DNA of 64,000 nt from Sphingobacteriales bacterium (GCA_016711295.1 JADJTE010000011.1:1-64000); one strand, 5' to 3'. Positions 42,858-52,543 are shown, numbered from the stretch's first letter. The notes: a model not told the origin generated them from the sequence alone. Numbers and translations: made by a program.

Positions 42858-42896
42858 GCACTTGTAACAGATTTGCTGCTGCTACAAGTGCTTTTT
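42858..42896 (+). terminator. Intrinsic terminator before scpA
   Basis: GCACTTGTA (42858-42866) pairs with TACAAGTGC (42883-42891), followed by TTTTT. It lies 139 bp past the secreted-protein stop. Confidence 0.75.
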
Positions 42897-42938
42897 AATT
42901 GTTGCTCAACAAAGGTCAAAATTGCTTTTTGTATTAAG

Positions 42939-43704
42939 ATGTACGCCGCCTACCAAATAAAATTACCGCGCTTCGAGGGACCATTCGATTTGCTGCTCTA
43001 TTTTATCGAGCGCGACGAGTTGGACATATATGATATTCCGATAGCGCGATTGACGGACGAATTTTTAGACTATCTGCATACTTTACAACTGCTCAATATA
43101 GATTTGGCAGGCGACTTTATGCTCATGGCGGCTACCCTCATGCGCATCAAAGCTAAAATGCTGCTGCCACGCAAAGACCTGAACCCCCGCAGGCGAAGAA
43201 ATAGACCCACGCGCCGAATTGGTCGAAAAACTAATCGAATATCGAAGTTTTAAAGAAGCCATCGTCGATATACAACAATTAGAAAACAACCGCGCCCTAC
43301 GCAACGAACGCGGCAATACAAGCGACGAACTGACCTATATTGCCGAAAAATACAGCACCGATGCCGAAATGGAATCGCTCACACTGTTCAAGTTGCTCTC
43401 CGTATTTCAGAAAGTATTGCGCCGATTAGAAAGCCGCGACCAAAAAGTCGAGGTCAAAATGCAGCAATTACCCTATACCATTGCCCAAGAACGCGAACAG
43501 ATAGCTACCCAATTACAAACCCAAAAACGCCTATCGTTTGACGATTTGTTTGCCAACTGCGTCGACCGCTATCAAGCCATCGTGCGCTTTTTAGCCATCT
43601 TAGAACTCGTACAAGAGCAGTATCTACAACTAAAAGGCGGCGAAATCTGTAATAGCTTCTGGCTGCTACCAAGCGAACCCGCTACCAACAACAGCCCCAC
43701 CTAA
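42939..43704 (+). CDS. scpA: Segregation and condensation protein A (one frameshift)
   Basis: The kleisin subunit of the SMC-ScpAB condensin. The start at 42939 gives MYAAYQIKLPRFEGPFDLLL, the conserved N-terminus (FEGPFDLLLYFIERDELDIY, DIPIARLTDEFLDYL). The frame breaks in the C5 run at 43184-43188; removing one C joins it to GEEIDPRAELVEKLIEYRSF and the C-terminal winged-helix part, about 255 residues. An essential-type gene, so a sequencing insertion is more likely than inactivation. The RluA-type gene follows after six bases. Confidence 0.9.
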
Positions 43705-43710
43705 AACATT

Positions 43711-44439
43711 ATGCGCCATCCCGAAATACAAATCGTGTCGGAAGACAATGATGTGGTCATTGTCAATAAACCTGCCCATTTTTTGACCATTCCCGACCGC
43801 CACAATCCCGACGAGCCCAATCTATACCACGTCTTACAGCAATATTACGAGTCGATATTTATCGTCCATCGGCTCGATGCCGAAACGAGCGGCATCCTCT
43901 GTTTTGCCCGAAACGAAGCCGCCCACCGCGCTTTGTCGCTACAATTTAGCCACCATAGCGTCACGAAAACCTACCGCGCCATCGTACACGGGCGTATGCT
44001 CCAGACAGAAGGCGTGATAGATGCGCCCATCGGCGAAGACCCGCACCAACGCGGCACTATGCGCGTCGATTATAAAATGGGCAAACCCGCGCTAAGTCGC
44101 TACCGCGTCCTCGAAACATTTCGCGATTATAGCTATGTAGAAGTAGCTATCGAAACAGGCAGAACCCACCAAATAAGGGTGCACCTCAAATCGCTGGGCT
44201 TCCCGCTCTTGGGCGACAAACGATATGGCGGGAAGCCTCATTTTATGCTGTCGAGCATTAAAAGACGGTTTCACCTCAAAAAAAATGAAGACGAACAACC
44301 CATTTTGAAGCGCGTTGCCCTACATGCTCATGCACTCACTTTCCTACACCCCACCTTGCTGACCGATACCTCGTTTGGCGTACCTCTACACAAAGACATG
44401 GACGTATGCCTAAAACTACTGCGCAAATACGGAAGTTAG
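43711..44439 (+). CDS. RluA-family RNA pseudouridine synthase
   Basis: 242 residues, intact. IVHRLDAETSGILCFARN carries the family HRLD motif with the catalytic Asp; other family features are KTYRAIVHGRM, RTHQIRVHLKSLGFPLLGDK and YG. It isomerises uridines in rRNA or tRNA. There is no S4 domain, as in the shorter members. Probably co-transcribed with scpA. Confidence 0.92.
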   Translation: MRHPEIQIVSEDNDVVIVNKPAHFLTIPDRHNPDEPNLYHVLQQYYESIFIVHRLDAETSGILCFARNEAAHRALSLQFSHHSVTKTYRAIVHGRMLQTEGVIDAPIGEDPHQRGTMRVDYKMGKPALSRYRVLETFRDYSYVEVAIETGRTHQIRVHLKSLGFPLLGDKRYGGKPHFMLSSIKRRFHLKKNEDEQPILKRVALHAHALTFLHPTLLTDTSFGVPLHKDMDVCLKLLRKYGS

Positions 44440-44459
44440 GTGCCAAGCATAGAAAACGA

Positions 44460-44545
44460 GTAACCATTTAGCCTTGTAGGGGGTTTCTAATCGTGGTTTC
44501 AGGCATTATTAGATAGACATATCCCTCCAAACCCTAAATAGTTAC
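44460..44545 (+). mobile_element. MITE family 1, copy D
   Basis: 86 bp, a shortened copy with ends GTAACCATTTAGCC and CCCTAAATAGTTAC. Both flanks are GAAAACGA, an exact 8-bp duplication. It lies 77 bp upstream of the DNA methyltransferase. Confidence 0.88.
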
Positions 44546-44622
44546 GAAAACGAAAACATACAACCAAAAGCCCCAAAAATAATTAACTTTACAACTGAAA
44601 ACAAAAATAACACACTAAAGGA

Positions 44623-45450
44623 ATGATAGAAGTCAAAACAGACATACTTTTAGGCGACTGTAAAAATGTGCTAAAACAAATTCCCGATAATAGCATAGAC
44701 CTTATTTTTACTTCCCCGCCTTATGCCGACCAACGCAAAAATACTTACGGAGGAATAGCCCCCGATGAGTATGTTGAGTGGTTTTTGCCGATTGCCCAAG
44801 AACTTTTGCGGGCACTAAAACCCACAGGAACTTTTATCTTAAACATCAAAGAAAAAGTAGTAGAAGGTGAAAGAAGTACCTACGTAATGGAATTGATTTT
44901 AGCACTTCGCAAACAAGGTTGGTTTTGGACAGAAGAATTTATTTGGCACAAAAAAAATTCATACCCTGGAAAATGGTCAAATCGTTTCCGGGATAGCTGG
45001 GAAAGGCTTTTGCAGTTCAATAAGAGTAAAAAATTCAATATGTACCAAGACGAAGTAAAAATTCCAATTGGTGATTGGGCAAAAGGGCGTTTGAAAAATC
45101 TAAGCGAAACCGACAAAATTCGTGATAATGCGAAAAATGGAAGCGGTTTTGGTAAAAATATTTCTAATTGGGTAGGCAAAGAAACGGTTTATCCAACTAA
45201 TGTACTGCATTTTGCGACAGAGTGCCAAAACAAAAATCACCCTGCGGCATTTCCTGAAAATTTGCCCGAATGGTTTATCAAACTTTTTACGCAAGAAAGT
45301 GATACCGTACTTGACCCTTTTGCAGGTTCAGGAACTACGCTAACGGTTGCCCAAAAGATGAAACGCAACTCAATAGGCATAGAAATTTCACCTGAATATC
45401 ACGAAATGATGTTGAAAGAAATTGAAACGCTCAAACACTTTTTATTGTGA
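44623..45450 (+). CDS. Type II DNA methyltransferase (beta class)
   Basis: 275 residues, intact. TSPPYADQRK (motif IV, about residues 30-39) comes before the target-recognition part, and LDPFAGSGTT (motif I, about 230) is near the end: the beta-class order. TSPPY is typical of N4-cytosine enzymes, but N6-adenine cannot be excluded. It protects host DNA from the nuclease whose ATG overlaps its stop codon by one base. The base composition is more A/T-rich than the neighbouring genes, suggesting transfer. Confidence 0.92.
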   Translation: MIEVKTDILLGDCKNVLKQIPDNSIDLIFTSPPYADQRKNTYGGIAPDEYVEWFLPIAQELLRALKPTGTFILNIKEKVVEGERSTYVMELILALRKQGWFWTEEFIWHKKNSYPGKWSNRFRDSWERLLQFNKSKKFNMYQDEVKIPIGDWAKGRLKNLSETDKIRDNAKNGSGFGKNISNWVGKETVYPTNVLHFATECQNKNHPAAFPENLPEWFIKLFTQESDTVLDPFAGSGTTLTVAQKMKRNSIGIEISPEYHEMMLKEIETLKHFLL

Positions 45451-46238
45451 TGGCAACTTTAAATTTAAAAGACGTTACTAAATACGTTGAGCAAAACGTA
45501 GGAACTTTCCACGCCAAACGATTGGAAAAACTTGAAAAGTTGAATTTCAGAGAGGTTTTGAAGCGGAAAAACCCGTATTTGTTCAAGGCTAAAAACATTT
45601 TGACTGCACAAGATTTAGTCAAAAGCCTGCTTGATGCTTATTTGCAATCGCAAGAAGAAACTCTATTTGGCGACTTTTTGGAAGGTGTGGCTATTTTCGT
45701 TTGTCAAAAAGTATTTGGCGGAGTAAAGTCAAGAGTTTTGGAAGGCATTGATTTAGAGTTTCCTAAGAACGGAAATTACTACATCATTGAAATCAAATCA
45801 GGTCCGAATTGGGGAAATAGCAGCCAAATCAAAAAAATGAAAGACAATTTCAAAAATGCTGAAAAGGTTTTGTTGGCAAAAGATAAAAGCCTCAAAGTTA
45901 TTGCCATAAATGGTTGTTGTTACGGCATTGAAAATCGACCTAATAAAGACGGTTATCAGAAAGTTTGCGGACAAGAATTTTGGCAACTCATTTCAGATAG
46001 CAGTACACTTTATACCGACATTATTGAACCACTTGGACATAAAGCCAAAGAGAAAAACGAAGAATTTTTGAAGGCTTATGCCAAAGTTGTCAATCAATTT
46101 ACTTTGAAGTTTGCCCAAGATTTTTGTGATGATGGTGTGATAAATTGGCAAAAAATTGTGGAGTTCAATTCAAAAAGGAAACCGAAAGCAGCGAAAACAA
46201 TGAAGCCAAAAGTAAAGAAAACAAGCGCGAAAAAGTAA
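45450..46238 (+). CDS. PmeII-family type II restriction endonuclease
   Basis: 262 residues from the ATG at 45450, which shares its A with the TGA of the methyltransferase. The N-terminus (NLKDVTKYVEQNVGTFHAKR) and the core (QEETLFGDFLEGVAIFVCQK, GIDLEF, YYIIEIKSGPNWGNSSQIKK) match what I recall of PmeII-type nucleases. The E/D...EIKSG part is the PD-(D/E)XK catalytic core. A Lys-rich tail (PKAAKTMKPKVKKTSAKK) ends the protein. With the methyltransferase it makes a complete restriction-modification pair against foreign DNA. Confidence 0.85.
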   Translation: MATLNLKDVTKYVEQNVGTFHAKRLEKLEKLNFREVLKRKNPYLFKAKNILTAQDLVKSLLDAYLQSQEETLFGDFLEGVAIFVCQKVFGGVKSRVLEGIDLEFPKNGNYYIIEIKSGPNWGNSSQIKKMKDNFKNAEKVLLAKDKSLKVIAINGCCYGIENRPNKDGYQKVCGQEFWQLISDSSTLYTDIIEPLGHKAKEKNEEFLKAYAKVVNQFTLKFAQDFCDDGVINWQKIVEFNSKRKPKAAKTMKPKVKKTSAKK

Positions 46239-46447
46239 AAATGTCTGCCCATAACATTATGTTTGAGAAAAGGCAGGCTAATGTAAGTAATTTAGGCTTC
46301 GGTACTTTCTATAAACATTGTGCTTAGGGCAAGGACAGTGCTACTAATCCCGCCTTTCACAAACATTTATCCGTTAAGAAGTACAAAAGAACAAACACTT
46401 TTAGAATAGACTTGCGGCAGTGGTCGGGTTGGAGTGGAATAATAGCG

Positions 46448-46566
46448 GTTTTTGGGCTGATTGAGGCTTATTTTTAGAGACAGAGTGTAGCTATGTGTCC
46501 AAAAATACACGAAAAGCAGGCGGAAAGCACCATTCTGCGCCCAAGTAAGTGCTGCTGCCACAAACT
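46448..46566. repeat. Dispersed intergenic repeat, second copy
   Basis: Shares TTTTGGGCTGATTGAGGCTT and, about 60 bp on, GCGGAAAGCACCATT with 40549-40711; the first copy carries an extra segment of about 50 bp in the middle. It directly precedes MITE copy E. No coding role seen. Confidence 0.65.
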
Positions 46567-46573
46567 CTCCAAT

Positions 46574-46696
46574 GTAACTATTTAGCCTTGTAAGGAAGAA
46601 TAGCTATTCCTAATCGAATACGCAGCGATGTCAGGCATTATTAGATAGGTATTGCCCATTACCCCAGACCCCAAACCCTATACCCTAAATAGTTAC
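46574..46696 (+). mobile_element. MITE family 1, copy E
   Basis: 123 bp, the fullest copy: ends GTAACTATTTAGCCTTGTA and CCCTATACCCTAAATAGTTAC-type, core AGGCATTATTAGATAG. Both flanks are TCTCCAAT, an exact 8-bp duplication. Between this and purE (46697-46785) nothing else is seen. Confidence 0.9.
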
Positions 46697-46785
46697 TCTC
46701 CAATAATCCAATCGATAGTGGGTTGCTATCGCAGATATCGGCTACTAATACGCGGTTATTTTGATTGATATACCCCCAACAACAG

Positions 46786-47283
46786 CTAACTGTTTTCCGC
46801 TTTTTCTTGCCAAAGTGCTACTTTGCGCATCACTTCGTCGCTAAGTTGTTGTTTGTAGGCAATAAGGCGGTTTTGTAGCTCGGTGTCAGATACAGATAAG
46901 ATTTGCGCCGCCAGAATACCTGCATTTTTGGCACCGTTTAAGGCTACGGTGGCTACGGGTACGCCTGCAGGCATCTGCAAAATAGATAGCACCGAATCCC
47001 AGCCGTCAATAGAATTGGACGATTTGATAGGTACGCCTATCACGGGCAAGGGCGATAGCGATGCCACCATACCGGGCAAGTGCGCCGCGCCCCCCGCACC
47101 CGCTACCACTACCGCTACTCCGCGCTCGTGGGCCTGGCGGGCAAATCGGAACAAACGCTCTGGCGTGCGGTGCGCCGATACAATAGTCATTTCGTAGGCT
47201 ATGCCTAATTGTGCCAATATATCGGCGGCTTGTTGCATGACGGGTAGGTCTGAGTCAGACCCCATAATGATAGAAACGAGCAT
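46786..47283 (-). CDS. purE: 5-(carboxyamino)imidazole ribonucleotide mutase
   Basis: 165 residues from ATG 47283, chosen because MLVSIIMGSDSDLPVM is the conserved start (GSDSDL). Other family signatures are EMTIVSAHRTPERLF, VAGAGGAAHLPGMVAS, LPVIGVPI and ILQMPAGVPVATVA. It converts N5-CAIR to CAIR in purine synthesis. No purK is nearby. The -7 box TACTTTTG at 47325-47332 drives it. Confidence 0.95.
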   Translation of the reverse strand: MLVSIIMGSDSDLPVMQQAADILAQLGIAYEMTIVSAHRTPERLFRFARQAHERGVAVVVAGAGGAAHLPGMVASLSPLPVIGVPIKSSNSIDGWDSVLSILQMPAGVPVATVALNGAKNAGILAAQILSVSDTELQNRLIAYKQQLSDEVMRKVALWQEKAENS

Positions 47284-47324
47284 AAGAACGATGTGCGATG
47301 TGGTGTGTTTTTGTGAACATCCAG

Positions 47325-47332
47325 CAAAAGTA
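47325..47332 (-). promoter_or_regulatory. purE promoter -7 element
   Basis: TACTTTTG on the minus strand, 41 bp before the purE start, matching TAnnTTTG. Confidence 0.5.
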
Positions 47333-47657
47333 ACTGTTTTGTAGGATTGATGGCACAATCGCAATGCTTTTTATTTTGTAGTATCAAAAAAATACGCACC
47401 CAACGAGACCCTATTCCTATAATCCGAAAATAACAATCTATACAATACAAGCCTATAACGCATCGAATTGGTCAATGCTCAAATACTATATCAGCCTTGT
47501 ATCACAGCATCAGGCATAAGCATAAAATAATGCAAGCTACGGCGCGTTTTGAAAGGAAAACCAAATTTTATTGGTGCTAAAAGTAACAAAAATTGCAGCA
47601 TTAATCGTAACTTTACGCCCAAATTCTATCTACTATCGAAACAAACGTACCATTTAT

Positions 47658-48908
47658 ATGAGAACAGCCATCGCCGTTTTATTTATTGTTAGCACAGCGG
47701 TGGTCTATTATTGGTTACAAAAAGAGTACGCACAAGTAAGCAACGCTTTTTCACAATCGCAAGAAGCCATTATAGCCGCTGTGCAAGCTGTGCAAGAGTC
47801 AGAACTCGCCGAAAATAGCGAGAACTGTACAGACGACATAGCCTCCTCCCTCGCTTTGTTGCCAATTTCCGACACCGCCCCTAACCAACAAGGAGAGTAC
47901 GTACTCACCTTAGATTCTAACTACGTGCTACAGCGTAGCCTGCACCCATTAGCGGCATTATTTGAAAAAATTACACCACCCAGCCAACACTACGAAATAA
48001 ACAGCAAAAAAGAGGCAGTTATCAAAAGCAAACTCGGAACCGTCGTCACTATTCCAAGCAATTGTTTTGTAGGTACTAATGGCAAACTAATTGAAGGGAA
48101 AATAGACATCGAACTCAAAGAATTATTCAGTACTTCCGATTTGTTATTAGCTAATGTGTCGAGCAATAACGACGATGGCTTATGGGCAACCGAAGGTGCT
48201 TTTTATATCGATGCTACTGCTAACGGCAAAAAATTGAGAATAAATCCCGAAAAATGGATTTATGTACGCACCAATACAAACAAAACAGATAAAACGGCAG
48301 CTAATGCCAAAAATCGCATTTCCTTGAGCGGCGGCATTACGCCCGTATTGAATTATTTGTTGCCCGATTGGTGGCAAAAAGGTTTTAGCACGTTCCGCAA
48401 AAATACGCCCGCACAGGTAGCCCTAAATTTCAGCGGGCGCGAAGTGTTTGAGCAATTAAAATCGTATGATACAATGCTACGCCGAATAGAACAACATACT
48501 ATCAAGCAAGCACCACCCATCAATTTTGAGGATACCATACAACAACATATAGCACCCAAATATAGAGGCGGAAGAAATACTTATGTTATCACCCAAACGG
48601 GTTGGACCAATAATCAACCGCTATTTGCCTATCAATAAACCCCAAAAAGCCTCCGCATCAATATTGCGGGTAGCCAGCAACAAGACCTAACAAGTTCGGC
48701 GTTTTTGGTGTTCAAAAGCCATAAAACTATTTTGCCCGGCAAAATTGCCGCTAATGGTTCGTTTGTATTCAATGGTGTGCCAATGAACGAAAAAGCATAT
48801 ATAGTGGGTTTGGGCTATAAAAATAACCAGCCCTATATCGATATCAGCGATATAGATACGGGAAAAAACCGACAATATCAACCTATCACTGCGTGCTACT
48901 ACATTTGA
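47658..48908 (+). CDS. Membrane-anchored or exported protein with ZU5-like segment (one in-frame stop)
   Basis: Start at 47658 gives one N-terminal hydrophobic helix (MRTAIAVLFIVSTAVVYYWL), a signal anchor. The middle (SKLGTVVTIPSNCFVG, KIDIELKELFSTSDLLLANV, TEGAFYIDATANGKKLRINP) resembles ZU5-like domains of Bacteroidota surface proteins. A TAA at 48636-48638 interrupts the frame, but the same frame continues as TPKSLRINIAGSQQQ...VFKSHKTILPGKIAANGSFV to 48908. With the stop bypassed it has about 416 residues. Function unknown. The -7-like box TAACTTTA is at 47608-47615. Confidence 0.6.
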
Positions 48909-49033
48909 TATGCTGAAATATCAAATATCACAGCTAAACTGATAAGCGCGATTCGACATAAATGCGCTGGGTCAATTCGCTCTTTTCGGGTTTTACAGCA
49001 AAAGGTCTTGGCAAGATTGCTGTTTCTTTGTCC

Positions 49034-49071
49034 TAATTTTACGGCATCCTACATCGTATGCCGTAAAATTA
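49034..49071. terminator. Perfect hairpin between convergent genes
   Basis: TAATTTTACGGCAT (49034-49047) and ATGCCGTAAAATTA (49058-49071) form a 14-bp stem with a ten-base loop. The A/T-rich ends can act as weak U tracts both ways. The rest of 48909-49332 shows nothing further. Confidence 0.6.
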
Positions 49072-49332
49072 AGTATTAATTTATGATATTTTTGGTCGTT
49101 CTAAAAATGTAATGCTATTTTTATATAGAATTACAAGGTATGTTTTTTTTATTAGCAGACTGTAGTGCAAAAAGTCATTTTAGCAAAGTGTTTAGTAATT
49201 GCAAAATGCGTAGATGACTATAAATGAATAATTTACGATTTGAAATTAAATTTAATTTGTATCAATTTTGCCTTTTTTGCACCGAAGTCTTAGCAAATAC
49301 CCAAAATATTTTTCTCAGAACAGCCAAAACTA

Positions 49333-50367
49333 CTATGCCCGCTGGAATTGGAATGCCACAAATAGCAAATTGTTGAGCAACAACAGCCCCACAGCTTGGT
49401 GTGCCACTCCTAGGCCCACAGGAATAGTGCCATCGGCAGAAAGCAGCAACACACTAACACCTAATACTATTTGGGTCAGCAGTACGAAGGGCAGTAACGC
49501 TACACCGCGCTTGAACATGGCGTTGTCGGTGGGTACGGCGCGGGCGCGAAGCCAAAACCAAATAATGAATCCGCTCAATAGATATGCAATACTACGGTGC
49601 ATAAATTGTACAGTGGCGATATTCTCAAAAAAATTGAGGTAAAACGGCTCCATAAACAACAAAGTAGGCGGCACAATATGCCCGTTCATATCGGGGAAAG
49701 ACGGATAATGAGGTGCTGCCCGCAAACCCGACATAAAACCGCCATACATGACTTGCACAATGGCAAGCCCAATTATCCAACGCAGAGCGCGATATAGCGC
49801 GGGCTGCTGTACTTTTTGGGCGTAGTCGGTCAGCATATTGGCTACCCAATGCAAGATATAAGCAAATAGAAATAGGGCTAATAAGAGGTGCGCCGTCAAA
49901 CGGTAGTGGCTTACGCGCGGCATATCAGACAAACCGCTTTTGACCATTATCCAACCCAACAAGCCTTGCGCCGCATAGAGCAGCAATAGCCAAACAAAAC
50001 GCCGATAGGCGGGCGCATCTAAACGGCGGGTCCAAGCCATAACGCCTAATAAACCCAACAAAAACATAAAGCCAACGCGCCCCCAAAGGCGGTGAAACCA
50101 TTCCCAGAAATAAATAAATTTAAAATCGGACAATGACATGCCCTTATTGACCTTTTCGTACTGCGGCGTTTGCCGATATAGGTCAAATTCGGCTTGCCAA
50201 TCTGCGTTGTTCAGAGGCGGCAGGCTACCTTTCAGTACTTCCCATTTAGTAATGGACAAGCCCGATTCGGTGAGGCGCGTTGTACCGCCAATAATTACTT
50301 GAAAAAACACAATAATAAGCCCAATGATGAGCCAAAAAGCTAAGGTTTTTCGATTTTGTAGCGTCAT
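49333..50367 (-). CDS. ctaA: Heme A synthase (COX15/CtaA)
   Basis: 344 residues, intact, about eight membrane helices. Conserved features: VIIGGTTRLTESGLSITKWE near the N-terminus, YFWEWFHRLWGRVGF (heme-ligand His), HYRLTAHLLLALFLFAYILH, FMHRSIAYLLSGFI and GVAHQAVGLLLL. It oxidises heme O to heme A for cytochrome oxidase, implying aerobic respiration. It starts one base after the mqnD stop codon and is the last gene of that operon. Confidence 0.94.
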   Translation of the reverse strand: MTLQNRKTLAFWLIIGLIIVFFQVIIGGTTRLTESGLSITKWEVLKGSLPPLNNADWQAEFDLYRQTPQYEKVNKGMSLSDFKFIYFWEWFHRLWGRVGFMFLLGLLGVMAWTRRLDAPAYRRFVWLLLLYAAQGLLGWIMVKSGLSDMPRVSHYRLTAHLLLALFLFAYILHWVANMLTDYAQKVQQPALYRALRWIIGLAIVQVMYGGFMSGLRAAPHYPSFPDMNGHIVPPTLLFMEPFYLNFFENIATVQFMHRSIAYLLSGFIIWFWLRARAVPTDNAMFKRGVALLPFVLLTQIVLGVSVLLLSADGTIPVGLGVAHQAVGLLLLNNLLFVAFQFQRA

Positions 50368-51207
50368 TTATACAAATATAGGTTCGTGTATAGCAAATAA
50401 ACCTGCGCGTTGGGCTTCGCCGAATAGATGCCGCACTGCCCGCTCGCCCGCATCGCCCAAATCTACTGTTGCTTCATTGACGTATAGGGCTATATGTTGG
50501 CGCATCACATCGTCGTGCATCGTTTGGGCATGCTGACGCACAAAAGGCATCACGTCATCGGGGTTTTGGAAGGCATATTCGATGCTTTGGCGCAGCAATT
50601 GCGCTATTTGTCGTTGTATAGTCGGGGGTAGTTTGCGTTGTACAGCAATGCCGCCTAACGGTATGGGCAAATTGCTTTGGGTTTCCCAATATTCGCCTAA
50701 GTCGCAGAGTTGTACCAAGCCACGCTCGGCATAAGTAAATCGGTTTTCGTGTATGATTAATCCCGCATCAACCTCGCCCGACAAAACGGCATTTTCTATC
50801 TCGGAAAATAGCATTTCGCGCTGCCCACGCACTTCGGGGTAGGCAAGGCGCAGTAGGAAATGGGCAGTAGTATAATTGCCTGGGATAGCTATTTGGGCTT
50901 TGCCGATTTCGGTACGGCTCATTGGGCGGCGGGCTATGAGTAAGGGTCCGCAATTATAGCCCAAAGCACTACCCGCCCGCAACAATTGGTAGTGCGGAAG
51001 CAGATAGCCCAGCGCGTGGTAGCTTAGTTTGGTGATAGGCAATGCTTGCGAAAAGGCGCGGCGGTTCAGCTCTTCTACATCAGCCATCACTGGTTCGAAT
51101 CGCAAGGCACCCGTATCGATTTTGCCGTGTACGAGTGCGTCAAAAATAAACGTATCGTTAGGGCAAGGCGAAAAGCCTATGGGCAGGGTAATGGTGCTTA
51201 GGGACAT
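50368..51207 (-). CDS. mqnD: 1,4-dihydroxy-6-naphthoate synthase
   Basis: 279 residues, intact. GFSPCPNDTFIFDALVHGKI is the family N-terminus; ADVEELNRRAF, ITKLSYHALGYLL and YNCGPLLIARR follow in a periplasmic-binding-protein-like fold. MqnD cleaves cyclic dehypoxanthinylfutalosine in the futalosine route to menaquinone, so the organism probably makes menaquinone by this route. It lies between a VWA protein gene (21-bp gap) and ctaA. Confidence 0.92.
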   Translation of the reverse strand: MSLSTITLPIGFSPCPNDTFIFDALVHGKIDTGALRFEPVMADVEELNRRAFSQALPITKLSYHALGYLLPHYQLLRAGSALGYNCGPLLIARRPMSRTEIGKAQIAIPGNYTTAHFLLRLAYPEVRGQREMLFSEIENAVLSGEVDAGLIIHENRFTYAERGLVQLCDLGEYWETQSNLPIPLGGIAVQRKLPPTIQRQIAQLLRQSIEYAFQNPDDVMPFVRQHAQTMHDDVMRQHIALYVNEATVDLGDAGERAVRHLFGEAQRAGLFAIHEPIFV

Positions 51208-51228
51208 GTGTGTGTGTGGCAGTTGGTA

Positions 51229-52328
51229 TTATCGCAGGCGTTTGCGGCGGTTGCGCTCGTAGTCTTCAAATACAAAATCGCCCAATTTGTCCAAGCCCGC
51301 ATAAAAGGCTTTGCCTTGGTTGGCTTCAGTAAATTCCTGCACAAATTTTTGCAAATAAGGGTCTGATGCAATCATAAATGTCGTAATAGAGATTCGGAGG
51401 CGGCGGCAGGCGGCAGATAGGTTCAAAACTCGGTTTAGTATTTTCCGGTCTAATCCCCAGCTATTTTTATAGTAGTTGTTGCCCTGTTTGAGGCACGTAG
51501 GTTTGCCGTCCGTAATCATAAATATCTGTTTATTGGGCGTTTTTTTGCGGCGCAGCAAATCCATCGCCAATTCTATCCCCGCTACGGTATTGGTATGATA
51601 AGGGCCTACTTGTAGATAGGGCAAATCTTTGATTTCGATGCTCCAAGCGTCGTTGCCAAATACGATAATATCTAAGGTATCTTTTGGGTATTTGGTGGTA
51701 ATAAGTTCAGACAAAGCCATGGCTACTTTTTGGCAGGCGTGATGCGGTCTTCGCCATATAGAATCATCGAGTGCGAAATATCAATCATCAATACCGTAGC
51801 GGTATGGGTTTTGTGCGTATTTTCTTGCACTTCCAAATCGTTTTCAGTAATCGTGAAATGCCCGATGCCGTGATTGATTTGGGCATTGCGCAGCGATTCG
51901 GTCATAGCAATTTGGTCGGGCGAGTCGCCGAACTCAAACTTTCGGCGGTCGGCGGTGCTTTCGTCACTTTGCCCGCTGTGTGGGGTGGGGTGGTCGCCGC
52001 GCAGTCCTTTTTTGAGTTTGCCAAATATTTGGTCTAATGATTGTTGCCGAATAGCGCGTTCCGACTTAGCTGTTATTTGGGGTGGGTTATCGCCGTTTCG
52101 AGGCGGGCTGATATATCCTTGGTTTTGGAGGTCAGCCATAAAATCAGCCATGCCGTATTGGTCGTTCGTAATGCGATATTCGCGGTCTAATTGGTGGAGC
52201 CAATCGAGGGCTTCTTTCACATCGCCCGATGTGTATACGAGCAGTTCCAAAAACAATTCAAGCAATTTGTCGAATATGCTTTTGTCGTTGGGTTGGTCGA
52301 AATATTGCGTAAATCGGTAGCCTATCAT
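51229..52328 (-). CDS. VWA-domain (CoxE-like) protein, one frameshift
   Basis: About 365 residues. The start at 52328 (MIGYRFTQYFDQPNDKSIFD) excludes an upstream stretch without conservation. The N-terminal half is helical (LLELFLELLVYTSGDVKEAL). The VWA domain starts with TATVLMIDISHSM (DxSxS MIDAS) and contains MITDGKPTC. The frame changes near 51726; adding one G gives PAKKVAMALSELITTKYPKD. Such proteins usually work with a MoxR-type AAA ATPase as metal-dependent chaperones; none is in the window. It precedes mqnD. Confidence 0.8.
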
Positions 52329-52477
52329 AGGTAGCGTATAGCTTAGGTGAACAGCAAGAGGGCGGATAAGTAATAAACACGCGAACAAGCAATTTTGTTA
52401 GGTGCTGTGCGAGTAATTTTACGCCTTGGGCTGAAAAGAGGGCAAATTACCCAATAGGTTTTCTCTTTTTGCACACA

Positions 52478-52537
52478 CCCAACAAAGCCGCCTACCCACT
52501 AATGAGCGAGCAGCGGCTTTGTTGGGCAGTTTTTTTG
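52478..52537 (+). terminator. Intrinsic terminator-like hairpin
   Basis: CCCAACAAAGCCGC (52478-52491) pairs with GCGGCTTTGTTGGG (52513-52526), followed by T8 on the plus strand. Read on the minus strand it directly follows the small gene at 52544-52636. Confidence 0.65.
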
Positions 52538-52543
52538 CGCCTA

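Noticed and set aside
43184..43188. Programmed frameshift in scpA
   Set aside because: No known precedent in this gene, and the same kind of single-base break occurs in many unrelated genes of the window.
44460..46696. Composite transposon carrying the restriction-modification genes
   Set aside because: Each MITE has its own matching 8-bp duplication on both sides, which shows separate insertion rather than transposition of the whole block.
13845..48638. Stop-codon reassignment
   Set aside because: The three in-frame stops include both TGA and TAA, and both codons end many normal genes here.
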